From Schistocerca nitens (taxonomy: Eukaryota > Arthropoda > Insecta > Orthoptera > Acrididae), in assembly GCF_023898315.1 (NCBI RefSeq), contig NC_064615.1:10648501-10712500 (forward strand): DNA of 64,000 nt, in the 5' to 3' direction. Below are positions 43,666 through 54,826 of this stretch, piece after piece. Every line of letters begins with the position of its first letter. Within the stretch, counting starts at the first letter, position 1. The notes under the pieces are model-generated. The model saw only the letters and a program-made list of their open reading frames with translations. It ran no database searches and had not been told where the DNA came from. Made by a program: the position numbers and the translations under genes.

Positions 43666-44776
43666 TATAATCTATCTGAAACCTGTCAGTATCTCCAGGC
43701 TTCTTCCATGTATAAATCTTCTTTTATGATTCTCGAACCAAGTGTTAGCTATGATTAAGTTGTGCTCTGTGCAAAATTCTACCAGGCGGCTTCCTCTTTC
43801 ATTTTTCCCCCAAATCCATATTCACTTACTACGTTTCCTTCTCTCACTTTTCCTACTACCGAATTCCAGTCACCCATGACTATTAAATTTTCGTCTCCCT
43901 TCACTATCTGAATAATTTCTTTTATTTCATCATACATTTCTTCAATTTCTTCGTCATCTGCAGAGCTAGTTGGCATATAAACTTGTACTACCGTAGTAGG
44001 TGTGGGCTTCGTATCTATCTTGGCCACAATAATACGTTCACTATGCTGGTTGTAGTAGCTTACCAGCACTCCTATTTTTTAATTCATTATTAAACCGACT
44101 CCTGCATTACCCCTATTTGATTTTGTATTTATAACCCTGTATTCACCTGACCAAAAGTCTTGTTCCTCCTGCCAACGAACTTCACTAATTCCCACTATAT
44201 CTAACTTTAACCTATCCATTTCCCTTATTCAATTTTCTAACCTACCTGCCCGATTAAGGGATCTGACATTCCACGCTCCGATCCGTAGAACGCCAGTTTT
44301 CTTTCTCCTGATAACGACGTCCTCTTTAGTAGCCCCCGCCCGGATATCCGAATGGGGGACTATTTTACCTCCGGAATATTTTACCCAAGAGGACGTCATC
44401 ATCATTTAACCATACATTAAAGCTGCATGCCCTCGGGTAAAATTACGGCTGTAGTTTCCCCTTGCTTTCAGCCGTTAGCAGTACCAGCACAGCAAGGCCG
44501 TTTTGATTAGTGTTACAAGGCCAGATCAGTCAATCATCCAGACTGTTGCCCCTGCAACTACTGAAAAGGCTGCTGCCCGTCTTCAGGAACCACACGTATG
44601 TCTCGCCTCTCAACAGATACCCCTCCATTGTGGTTGCACCTACGGTACGGCTATCTGTATCGCTGAGGCAGGCAAGCCTCCCCACCAACGGCAAGGTCCG
44701 TGGTTCATGGGGGAGATATAGTAAATTAAAAGTTTTTTTTCCATTTTCATCTACATCGTTTAAGATTAGTTGACCA

Positions 44777-44807
44777 ACCCCCTCCCCCCCCCCGCCCCCC
44801 CCCCCCC
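44777..44807. repeat. Poly-C tract with two interruptions
   Basis: About 30 nt of C with one T and one G, just beyond the right target duplication of the family B LINE. Confidence 0.9.
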
Positions 44808-45549
44808 GATCATTCAACATAAATTATGGCATTAACTGTTGCAATTAATCTATGTATTGCATTCTGCATGGGTAAAAGTATTGCTTTTAGAAATATTTTA
44901 GCATGTTGCTGATTACGCAGTTGCAGCGACAAGACGGGGTATGTTGTCTGTTGCGTACAGAATAATCGCTAGAGGATACATTTAAACTCGCAGTCAGATG
45001 GTCGAGAACTGATTTGTTTATAATTCGTGGGAGAATTTTTATTTTACTTGTTCTCGGTCAGAGTATTAATATTTTCAGAGATGGAACGTCACACATTTCA
45101 TACGTCTTTCAAACATTACTATGAACTCGTTTCATGTTACTATTCTCATTCTAAATAATAGTTTGATGAACCTGTATGGTGCCCCTAGCTATGCTCAAGA
45201 TACCTTGAATATCCAATGAAAGAGATTAGCGTGTTCTAACAGACAGAGAGGTACAGAGGTTTTAGATAAACCTTAAATCTCAATAACTTTTTTTTTTTCG
45301 TAATGCAATTTTGATGACTTAAAGCCTATACGATGCCCCAAGTTCTGGAGAAGCGTGTCTTACGAATAAACTTAGCTCTTAAACGTAAATAAACCAGATA
45401 TAATAGGATTTATAAAACTTTGGAGAGAAGTGATGTTTGTCAGACGAACATGCAGAACAACTCAATCTTCCGAGGGATTTTCCACATTATTATCCTGTTG
45501 AGCACTGTCCTATTATAATCCGGAATTATTAGCAGGAACCTATAAGAGA
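44808..45549. other. No recognisable feature
   Basis: AT-rich spacer. Confidence 0.4.
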
Positions 45550-45786
45550 GTGGTACGTCGCGCCTTGTGTCACAAATCACAGTTAAGCAATGTATCTAAA
45601 GCAAGTGTCCAAGAAATTCTCCAGAACGTTCTGCAAAAGAGAAAACTGTGTGAAGAGTTTCTGCCGCACACCTTGACTCCTGGACAGAAACCGCTTGTTG
45701 AAATACAAAATGCAGACATATTTTTCTGGAAAAAAAAATCATTTCAGGTGACAACAGTTACTGTTAACAGCACGAACATACCATAG
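45550..45786 (+). pseudogene. Possible mariner transposase scrap
   Basis: The frame reads LSNVSKASVQEILQNVLQKR then KLCEEFLPHTLTPGQK, resembling the mariner second helix-turn-helix and the segment before the first catalytic Asp (normally ...VPH.LT..QK..R). Nothing mariner-like was found to either side and no TIRs are visible, so the call is weak. Confidence 0.35.
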
Positions 45787-48001
45787 AACGCAAAGTACAG
45801 GAACTGACATGAAGAGTCAACGCTTTGACCGGATAGCCGATATTCAAACCTATGTGGCGTGCGGGCTGAATAACATCCCAGAGGACTTTTCTACAGTTTC
45901 ACGTAGTCGCATGAACGTTTTGTGCGTTGTACTCATCTTCGAGAGACTATGTAGAACAACTAAGCATTAAAACTACCATTCTTTTCTTCCTCTATTTCTT
46001 AATAATCCAATCACAAAACTTTTTGAGTTGATGGTGTGTGCGTGTATATTTTTAGAGGGAGAGTTAATACGTTTTTTTTTCTAGTTAAGAATCTATCGGG
46101 GTTCTTGACATCGCAACACAATCAACGTTAGAGTCCTGAAACTCCTCATCAGTTACATGAAGAGCTTGATGGGAAACCAGGAGTGTGCTGTGCAATCAGT
46201 CCACCACGAGTTCTTGAACCGACCTTTTTCCACCAAACCATAACTTTTGATTGATTTGTGAAAAATGCAGAGTGGACCAGGTCTTTGGTAGAAGGGACCC
46301 TTGGTCTTCTGAGGTGGTTCGTTACAGAGTATTTGCATTTGGTTTGATTTTTACTCCCCTCCCTTTATCTTCGTATCGACAATGTAGTGAAAATATCTGC
46401 ACAACAGAACAAATGTCGATTGTATGCGCTTGTTTGAAAACGAGCTTGTTCTATCCGCTCACGGCACGTACTGTCGACAACACTGATGCCCACTTCACTC
46501 TTCGCCCTCAAGCTTCCTAGCAGAATTGCTTTGTGCTCTCTTGGTTTTGTTTTTTTCCCGCACCGGTGACAGTTGCACGTTAACAGTACGGGTAGGTGTA
46601 CTGACGAACAGTTCGCCGATGTGCGCCTCTTGTTCGGGTTCACTGAATCTTCGAACAAAAAAATTCTTCCGAATCCCTGATGCAGACACTTACGTATTGA
46701 AAAAATAAACCACTAATTTAGTTTCTTTGTTTCCACACTCGTTACCGAAACGGTGAAGCTGTAGTACGGTACGTACTTTTACTACATAAGATTAATTAGT
46801 TTTATATTAATATTCTTCGTAACCCTATACCCCGCTATTTATACTTAATCGTGATCCCGAACTGTGGTGATGAAGGCAGCTCGTTAATGTGAATTTCTCG
46901 TACAATGGACCGTTACTAAAAGTTCTTAATTACAGTTCTCCGAACAGCATACATGTCACGCTCCGCCATTAACCTTTTCACCTCATGTAAGTCGGTCGCC
47001 GGGTAGCGGGCGAAGATATTAATCTAAAAATCTATTAGCTCCGTTTCCTACATTCTCGGGTGCGCCGAACGGCGAGCTCTTCCGACAGGTGAGTAACAAG
47101 AAGAGCCTTAATACGGCGCCACGCCAAACAACAGTCCTCTCTCAGTCTTCTGTAGAAATTCAATTCGGATAACCACGGCAGCGAAATGAACGCTGTAATT
47201 CAGAGTCAATTTCTGAGAAAAAATTGCAGCACTTTGTGCACCGGATGTTCGATTTCGAATCTTGCTCCATTCGTATCGTTTTCCGTGTGGTGTCACTTGC
47301 GATCGTAATCGACCACCTGGTGTCTGCATTGCGAGATAAACAATTAAATAATTAGAATGGCAACCGAACCATGTTCAAGTTACCACAGACTCCCTTACAC
47401 CATCCGAAGATCTCAAGCGCTCAGTATGCAACGGATGAATCCGTAATATAAATTACCTAATGAAACATCTGACAGTTGCAAACAATCGATGGAAGCTGTT
47501 CACAGAGGTTGTGAGTGATTTCTCCGTCTGTCTCAAAGAGACAGAGTTTACATAGGGAGGCTGTGGCACATTATTTAACGCTCTTTGCTGTACCACGTTG
47601 TACCGTTATGTGCCATATTTTCGTAAATCACTCTGTGGTGTTTCGAAGGCGGAATATTACGTGTGCGCACTTGTAAGATATGCTATTGCCGAATTTATTT
47701 TCGAAATCATGCCTAACATTTGAGTAGCGTATAAATGCGCACACAAAAGCAATAAAACTACGGCTATATCTTATTTCACATGATTACTGTTTTAAAATAT
47801 CATTTGTTAGTGGTTTTGTACATTTGTGTTATTTACCAACACAGAAAGAATGTCCACGTGTTTAGCTTTACGTGAATATGTGAATCTATTATTTTGGCCA
47901 AGGTTTCGTAATTTCCTTAGAAGCTGTCACGTATCCTGCCCCTTTGTTTTGAATCGAAAACGTGGAGGAAGATTGTTTAATTTTCTTCATTCTGTTGTAC
48001 A
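45787..48001. other. Unassigned DNA
   Basis: About 2.2 kb with no supported gene or repeat. Short ORFs have no family resemblance. Confidence 0.4.
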
Positions 48002-48051
48002 GGTTGATTTTAATTAAAGCTTAACTTTCAAACCTCTGTAGAAATAATTTG

Positions 48052-49598
48052 ATTATAATTAAAGCTTAACTTTCAAACCGCTGTAGAAATAACACTACTG
48101 GTCAGAATGACGTCAAATTGCAACGGAATATTATCGGAGAAGGGGGAAACGTATGGTAGAAGAAAAATAAATAGTTACAAACTGTAGCAATAGAAGGCGC
48201 TGTGAGCATCGTAATTTAATAGTGGTCATTTCATTTCAGGGGTCGACTACAAACGACAAATGAATCATACAACAATGCCTAAGGTGTACGTTTGACGTTA
48301 AACAAACTGTACTACTCCGTGTGCATGGGTGTACAGGTGTGATACTGTTAGCTATGTAAGCCCATCCACGACGGCAAGATCATACCACATCGGACGAGAA
48401 AAATCGCTTTTTAATTGTCCTGAGGCCAAAAACCACACAAAAAGCATCAATCAAAATCAAATCGGATTATTAATTTCGGTGTAACTGGCGCAAAACACGT
48501 TCAATATGCTGTCCATCGTTTTCTGCAACAAGTTGAAATCGAGAAACAGCATTTTCCACAATTGATCGAAATGTTTCCGGGGTCACGTTCAGAATGTGTT
48601 GCGCAATGCGCGCCTTCAATGCAGCTAAGTTTGCAATCGTAACACTGGACACAACATCTTTCAGATAGCCCCACAGCCAGAAGTCACACGTGTTAAGATC
48701 AGGTGACCGGGACGACCAGGCAGTAGCGAGCCGCGTGAAGAGGATGAAGTGGTAGTACAGGTGTTGATTTGCGTGTGGATTTTCCGTTGCCCATATTGGA
48801 CAATTCTGTGTACTGACGTACCCTATCAGATGGAAGTGGGCTTCGTCTGTCCACAAAATCTTCCACGCCAATCATTGTCCACTTCCATGTGAGCAAGAAA
48901 TTTTTGAAGAAAAGGTCTGTCTTGCTGGCCGGTCAACAGGAAGCAAGTCGTGCACGTGGGTAATTTTGAACGGATAGCAAAGAAGGATGTTTCGTAGGAT
49001 TTTACGCCGAGTGTTCACGGATATGTCCAATGTTCGGGCAATTCTGCGTGCACTACACGTTTCCACACCACCTCTCGTCTCCTGCACTGCTGTGGTATGG
49101 CCACTGCTTCCATTGACGTCGAATCAATTCGTTTCCTCGCTCTATCAGGCTGCACACCAAAAGTACCCGGCTTTTCGAATTTCCGAGTCATTAACTCCAG
49201 ACCCACGGCAGTCATCGGACCAACGTCTTTTTTCAAAGCGTTCAGTGTCGGAACTTCTGCAGAGCGACGTGTGCACAGTCATCATTCTTGTAATACAGCT
49301 TTACAAGCAGAGCTCTGTCCTGCATTGAGACAATCAGGGCGAACGTCGCAGACGCCAAAGGAGGAAAAGCCGTGCACCCGGCGTGTTTATACGAACTACA
49401 ATGGGTTGTGCGCGTGACAGGTACTTTCATTTACGTATTCTGGCACATACAGCGCCATCTATTGATCAATTTACAGACTATTTTATTCTTCTGTCATACG
49501 TTACTCCCCTTTTAGATAGTATTCTATTGCAATTTGACGTCATTCTGACCAGTGGTGTAATTTGTACAGCTTTTTGAAAGTTTAACTTTAATTATAAT
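48052..49598 (-). mobile_element. IS630/Tc1-mariner element with ~120-bp TIRs
   Basis: The left end ATTATAATTAAAGC (48052) and right end CTTTAATTATAAT (to 49598) are inverted. Similarity continues inward through CACTACTGGTCAGAATGACG for about 120 bp. The palindromic tip ATTATAAT hides the exact TA target. Directly left, 48002-48047 is a second partial copy of the left end, a tandem duplication of about 47 bp. Confidence 0.75.
48470..49430 (-). pseudogene. IS630/Tc3-like transposase, decayed
   Basis: Minus-strand pieces in order: NDDCAHVALQKFRH (49300s, N-terminus), VGPMTAVGLELMTRKFEKPG (49220-49160), RRIARTLDISVNTRRKIL (helix-turn-helix, about 49050), HDLLPVDRPARQTF (about 48940), WKILWTDEAHFHLIGYVSTQ (first catalytic Asp, about 48865), then a gap to SSRSPDLNTCDFWLWGYLKD (third Asp region, about 48700). 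The C-terminus ends AENDGQHIERVLRQL. The segment with the second catalytic Asp is missing, and frames shift at least twice. It is a dead copy in a two-ended element. Confidence 0.7.
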
Positions 49599-50931
49599 GA
49601 CTGTGCTCTATAACTTTGGTCTAACTGCATTATCTTATATTGTTACTGACAAAGAGCTGTTGAGTGGAAAGAATCCGGAGAACATTGTATTTTGAAGCGA
49701 TCTCTTTATGAAATGCATCACTCAGGATTAAGAAGACTAATTTACTGGAAAACATTACTGTGTGGTGTAAACAGTGAAATCAGTCACAGTCACGTAGATG
49801 TAGTCACACTGTGATATGCAAATGCATCTTGATTTTTCAATAATGAACAAGCTTATTTCGTATTTTTGGGAGTACGTAAATAATTCAGCTTTGTACCATC
49901 TTAAGGCTTCCTGGTAAATGATAAAATGGCTCGCTCTAGGAACACAATGTGAACTGCATGCGTTAAACGGAAGATGAAAATACTATTGTAACTAGTCATT
50001 AAATAAATGAAGTCGCATTATGGGTTTACGGCGGCCATATCTTTCTTTTTTTTTTCAAATATTTGTTGTTTATTGTATCGATCTGCTTTCCTCAAATACG
50101 CATGTGATTTTACAGTGTATTTCCCTAGTTTTCCATACTGTATAAATGAACAATTTCTTTCTGTTGGAATTTTTGCAGTCATTGAAGTGTAAGCAGAGTA
50201 TTACTGATTATATTCATTAAAATAACGAATTTTTCCATTATTATTTCAAATAATTTCAAATAATACTAATCTGTGTTATGAGGAATTGTGCGTTTGTTAA
50301 CATCGGTAAAGAAGGAAATAGTGAAGTCTGAATAAGGTGTGCCAGAGACAGTCTGGAAAGCTTGTAAGTGTGTTACAGGGTAGGTTAAGCTGAGAAATAA
50401 CTGGTAACAAAAAAATTGTGTACGTAACGCTGTTTCCAATTTAATTAGGATCCAAGTTAGCCAAGCAGGAAGTCGCTCGCGCAAGTTGAAGTAGCTTGCC
50501 AGAGAGAGTGTCGCCAAAAGTGTTCTACGTTATGTTTCTTCAAATCGAGCAAACGTAGCTTCTGTTCTCCTACCATAAGTTTTTCGCTTTCGAAGAAGGC
50601 ACACTTTAACTGATAATGAGCATTGGAACAAGCGGTAAATCAGGGACCCAGAGGTGCTTGTGTACTGCCGCAGTTTAGCGGGGCCAAGTGCTTGAATTTG
50701 TGTGCGCAAGGACATGATTGGCTAACGTCAGTGCTAGTTAAGTCGGAAACGACGCAACGTATCTAATTTTTTCTTAACAATCACAACCTAAGACAAAAAA
50801 TACAACGATCCACGAAGGAATTATCCGAACGTGGCGGTGATCGGTAGATGAGATGCACCTATGCCGACAAACAAATGATTACAGTATTAGAAAAACGTTA
50901 TGTAATGTTAACACCACGGAATTTGCATGTA
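49599..50931. other. No recognisable feature
   Basis: About 1.3 kb, AT-rich. No coding support. Confidence 0.4.
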
Positions 50932-51038
50932 TACAGAGGGTCCACAAAAATGAAGACACTCTTTGATAGTTTATATCTTTGGAGCAAAATGACATATCAC
51001 TGCAATTTTGCTCGGTTTGTTTTCTCAACATATCTTGG

Positions 51039-51233
51039 TTCAAATGGCTCTGAGCACTATGGGACTCAACTGCTGAGGTCATTAGTCCCCTAGAACTTAG
51101 AACTAGTTAAACCTAACTAACCTAAGGACATCACAAACATCCATGCCCGAGGCAGGATTCGAACCTGCGACCGTAGCGGTCTTGCGGTTCCAGACTGCAG
51201 CGCCTTTAACCGCACGGCCACTTCGGCCGGCAA
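51039..51233 (-). mobile_element. tRNA-derived SINE, family S1 (head variant 2)
   Basis: Perfect 13-bp duplication CAACATATCTTGG (51026-51038, 51234-51246). Head and body match the copy at 38556. Confidence 0.95.
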
Positions 51234-51325
51234 CAACATATCTTGGCGCGCGTTTTCTAGTAGATGACAGTGCAGCAGTGAATGAAGTGAGATCGTTGCC
51301 TGTCGTTTGAACAACGCTCAAGGCC

Positions 51326-52620
51326 GTGTTTAAGTGGTACTGCAAGTACGGAAACGTGGTGGAGGTACAGCGGCAATGGCGTAATGTGTACCAAACTCAA
51401 CCACCAACAGGTACAACAATTTATCGGATTCGGGATAAATTTGAAGCCGATAGTACTGGTCAGAATGACCGTAAGGAAATGTCTGGAAGACCGAAAACAT
51501 CAAGCCCAGTTTCCACTGCTGCTGTGTTGCAACATTTTACTACGATGCTTCAAAAATCTGTGAAGCGGGGTGCATGTGACAGTGGGGAAGCCCATCAAGC
51601 GTACGACAAATTCTCAAGGCTGAAAAGTGGAAAGTGCACATTCCCAAGATCGCTGCACGCTATAAACGAGGACTACCCAGACCGATAGGATGGAATACTG
51701 TGAGTGGTTTGAAGGCATATTTGCGAGGATGAATGATTTGCAGGGGGTGCTTATCTGGTCTGAAGAGGCATGCAAACTGAATGGTAGTGTAAACCGCCAC
51801 AATTGCATGAACTGGGGACCTGAAAATCCTCGTGTTCACTCGGACAAACATGTTAATCAACTGAGTGTTAACGTGTGGTGTGGTCTGTCATGGCGCGATA
51901 TTTGACTGACCCACTCTTCTTCGAAGCTACCGTAACCGGTGAGGTGTATCTTCATAAGCTGCAAACCTCCATTTTACCTTCCACCCGAGAAGTGTTTGGA
52001 AATTAAAGATTTTATCTGCAACAAGATGGCGCTCCGTCTCATTGCCACAGAGATATCAGAGCCTACTTGGAAGAAAATCTACCTGGAAGATGGACAGGTC
52101 GAAGAGAAGCTGTTAAGGGTAACCACAGTCTCCACACCTTACGCCTCTTGACTTCTCTCCGTCTTCAGGCCACGAGTGGCCTACCGGGACCATCCGACCG
52201 CCGTGTCATCCTCAGTGGAGGATGCGGATAGGAGGGGCGTGGGGTCAGCACACCGCTCTCCCGGCCGTTATGATGGTATTCTTGACCGAAGCCGCTACTA
52301 GTCGGTCGAGTAGCTCCTCAATTGGCATCACGAAGCTGAGTGCACCCCGAAAAATGGCAACAGCGCATGGCGGCCTGGATGGTCACCCATCCAAGTGCTG
52401 ACCACGCCCGACAGCGCTTAACTTCGGTGATCTCACAGGAACCGGTGTATCCACTGCGGCAAGGCCGTTGCCACCTCTTGACGTCTACCTTGAAAAATGA
52501 ACTTTATCAACAGAAGCCAGCTACACTGAACGAGCTGGGAGATACCATCGAGGCGTCCTGTGCAGCTACCACACCAGCAACACGGACAGTCGTAGTTTGG
52601 CCAACAGTTCAGCGGCATTG
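51326..52620 (+). pseudogene. IS630-type transposase, decayed
   Basis: The N-terminus reads YCKYGNVVEVQRQWRNVY and TIYRIRDKFEADSTGQN (helix-turn-helix, 51340-51460), then GRPKTSSPVST. First catalytic region: LIWSEEACKLNGSVNRHN (about 51748-51800), with Glu-Glu where Asp-Glu is normal. Then HVNQLSVNVWCGLSW. After frame changes, FYLQQDGAPSHC (second Asp, about 52008-52043) and AYLEENLPGRW follow. The 5S SINE then interrupts, and the C-terminal remnant lies at 52483-52620 (KPATLNELGDTIEASC). Many breaks; it is the host layer for two younger SINEs. Confidence 0.7.
52153..52473 (-). mobile_element. 5S-rRNA-derived SINE (SINE3 type)
   Basis: Duplication CCTCTTGAC flanks it (52144-52152, 52474-52482). 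On the minus strand the first 117 nt (52472-52356) read as a 5S rRNA: GGCAACGGCCTTGCCGCAG, GATCACCGAAGTTAAGCGC, GGGCGTGGTCAGCACTTGG, ATGGGTGACCATCC, closing with GCGCTGTTGCC. These include the internal control region used by TFIIIA/Pol III. About 200 nt of unrelated body follow. The sequence is not a functional 5S gene because its arm differs and it continues into the body. Confidence 0.9.
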
Positions 52621-52748
52621 ACGGTGCTGATCCGCTAATGGGGTCGCATAAAATAACCTTCCCCCTGTGCAAGAATTGTGACGGTACGTAATTTTGTTCC
52701 ATTAATACTGACTGTCAAAGAGTGTCTACATTTTTCCAGACCTCTCTA

Positions 52749-53247
52749 TACGAAGAGAGTGTGCTCAAAAATAAAGTCTCTGTTTTTTTATATGAAAACT
52801 CTTAAAGCTTTTTAAATAAAACTGACTTTATTGACAGTCTACATCTTTACTATTCATGTTGTAATGGTACTTGAATTACGTAACCATTACAGCAGCTCAC
52901 CTGAACCTCTCGATACCAGCAATATTCTACTGTCTTTTTGTAAAGTAATTAACATGTTTCTGAGACAACATTCAGATTTGATTTCATTAATGTAGAGGTA
53001 CTTTGATACATCGATATGTTTATGTTGCAATGATATTATTCTTATGTGTATTCTTTCTTTTGTCACTATGATCTTTGACGTACTTGTAACTCTGATTTTT
53101 GGGTGCGTAAGCGATTATTAGTTAGTTAGTTGTTAGAGAGTCGGACCTTTAGTGAGTCAAATCTTGGACGTCATGTTGGAAAGACGCATATTGTCGTCAG
53201 CTTATAGAATGTGAACTTTAACAGTGAGGAAGATGTTTTTAAGTATG
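52749..53247. other. No recognisable feature
   Basis: AT-rich spacer. Confidence 0.4.
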
Positions 53248-53252
53248 TTTTG

Positions 53253-53743
53253 TGTGGTGTCACCGCCAGACACCACACTTGCTAGGTGGTAGCCTTTAAA
53301 TCGGCCGCGGTCCGTTAGTATACGTCGGACCCGCGTGTCGCCACTATCAGTGATTGCAGACCGAGCGCCGCCACACGGCAGGTCTAGAGAGACTTCCTAG
53401 CACTCGCCCCAGTTGTACAGCCAACTTTGCTAGCGATGGTTCACTGACAAAATACGCTCTCATTTGCGGAGACGATGGTTAGCATAGCCTTAAGCTACGT
53501 CATTTGCTACGACCTAGCAAGGCGCCATTATCAGTTGCTATTGATATTGTAAATAATGTACAGACAAGAGCTACGTTCAACATTAATGGATTAAATTTAA
53601 GTATTCCACCAGTTACCTCCTTTTTTTCTAAGTTGTAATATCCTTGTCCTGTTCCAGACCTCACGCCAGCCTGCGTGAGCTTAAACGCGTGCCTTTCGGC
53701 TTCCTCTCAATTTAGTGGGTTGGTCTCCTGCCAATCCACAACA
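53253..53743. repeat. Solo LTR of an LTR retrotransposon
   Basis: A 491-bp unit starting TGTGGTGTCACCGCC and ending CACAACA, flanked by the 5-bp duplication TTTTG (53248-53252, 53744-53748). No internal region adjoins it, so the rest was probably lost by recombination between LTRs. The family (Gypsy or Copia) cannot be told from the LTR alone. The perfect flanking repeat suggests modest age. Confidence 0.85.
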
Positions 53744-53748
53744 TTTTG

Positions 53749-54189
53749 TATTGTGAAGTGATGTTTTGTGTGTTACGTGATATTGCAATAAAAGCAATTA
53801 AAAGGAAGTGTAACTTAAATTCGGAGTGCTGATTACTTTTTTTACTTCACCATTGTCCTGCAAAAGTGTAATCTTCAAGAATGGTTTGTGAAGCACATCT
53901 ATAAAACTTTTTGGATATCGCATAATAAAACCTAGGCCTCTTTGCATCCGAGCTTGGAATCATCACCACCTGTATTTTCGACGATTGAGCCATGATTTTA
54001 CAACGAGACCAGCGTGGGAAACACGGAAAGATGAGTGCCTAGTTTATTCATTATTACATGAAATGACTTTATTAACTGTGCTCTAATGACACCTGCCACA
54101 TAATAACTTCGTTGTTGCCCAAAAATGCAGTATTTAGCAGCGTGAGCAACACCACAATCATTATTAAATTTTGATCTTTGTTGTGGTAG
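53749..54189. other. No recognisable feature
   Basis: Nothing supported. Confidence 0.4.
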
Positions 54190-54575
54190 GGCTGTTAGAA
54201 TGTCTACGTATTTATTTCTCAACATAGTTACGCCGACAACGAACACATTTCTCCCAACGAGAGAACAATTCGTTGATACCTTCACTGTAGAATGTTTGAG
54301 TTCGTTGACGGAGCCGCAACTTCTCCTCTGCTTGCACCGCCTCATCACTGTCGAAATGAAGTCCTCAAAGGCGTTTTTTTTTAAGTTTTGGAAACAAATG
54401 AAAATCGAATGGGGCCAAGTTCGGACTGTGTGGAGGATGACAGAGACCAGTGATCCCAGGGACTGTTGCAAGTGTTGCAGTGCCTGTGTGTGGTCTGGCG
54501 TTGTCATGTTGTAGGGGAGGGTGCTGCATGTATGGACGAACTCTTCGATGACGTCACGTTGCTTCTCACGCATCG
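54190..54575 (-). pseudogene. mariner transposase scrap, C-terminal third
   Basis: In shifting minus-strand frames one can follow a LLHDNARPH-like site (about 54510), SPNLAPFDFHLFPKLKKK (third Asp region, about 54415-54360), QTFYSEGINELFSRWEKC (about 54285) and NYVEK (about 54230), the normal order and end of a mariner protein. The N-terminal two-thirds are missing. The 199-codon ORF in one frame here is an accidental path through this decayed gene. Confidence 0.6.
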
Positions 54576-54826
54576 ACATAGTTACGTCACACACCACTAC
54601 GTTACACCACTCTGGCGACAGAGGGCTGTAAATACGTAGACATGAAGATTAAGTATGTAGAATGTTATTAACGTTTCTTTTGTTTAAAAAAAACGATAGA
54701 GTTTTCTCACAAAAAAATTCAAGGGGCTGGGCAACGTGGGCAGCGCTTTACACTCGTTAACCTGTTTCGTCAAAACAACAGCAACGGTGCTGCTGCTCTT
54801 TGCGCGTATCGGTGCATTTTAAGAAT

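Larger units (their letters stand above)
40030..44290 (-). pseudogene. LINE endonuclease-reverse transcriptase (family B), decayed
   Basis: The endonuclease is readable on the far side of the Tc1 at 44069-43779 (VYMPTSSADDEEIEEMYDEI ... LIVMGDWNSVVGKVREG, the catalytic D-W-N motif). The linker is at about 42235-41784 (RRWDLDKLTKPEVVESF). The RT N-part is at 41570-41016 (EFDKALKDLSRNKAPGVDSI, YRTISLISHGCKIL, FLAFVDLDKAFDNVDW). The palm is at 40991-40626 (RQGCSLSPMLF, LRFADDIVIL). The C-terminal domain is at 40260-39985 (GHVLRHQGITNLVLEGSVEG, RGRPRDEYTKQLQKD). Frameshifts and stops divide these, so it is not functional. The copy at 61887-63170 is a better-preserved relative. Confidence 0.8.
40017..44715 (-). 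mobile_element. RTE-like LINE, family B, full length, split by Tc1 copy 2
   Basis: A 12-bp duplication with one difference flanks it: ATAAAGTAAATT (40005-40016) and ATATAGTAAATT (44716-44727). The 3' end is a CAA-type repeat (plus-strand GTTGTTGTTG). The 5' untranslated region runs from about 44400 to 44715, so the 5' end was reached. Without the Tc1 the element is about 3.27 kb. Coding remnants lie from about 44290 down to 40030. The Tc1 (42244-43665) splits the endonuclease from the linker and RT. Confidence 0.85.
50934..52746 (+). mobile_element. IS630/Tc1-mariner element holding two SINEs
   Basis: TIRs of about 40 bp start CAGAGGGTCCACAAAAATG at 50934 and mirror, with several differences, to 52746. 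TA lies at 50932-50933 and 52747-52748. A tRNA SINE (51039-51233) and a 5S SINE (52153-52473) are inserted in it. Without them it is about 1.27 kb. Confidence 0.8.

Noticed and set aside
52356-52472. 5S rRNA gene
   Set aside because: It continues into a SINE body and lies within a 9-bp target duplication in a transposon.
53998-54597. 199-codon minus-strand ORF
   Set aside because: The mariner motifs run through several frames here; this frame is an accidental open path through a decayed gene.
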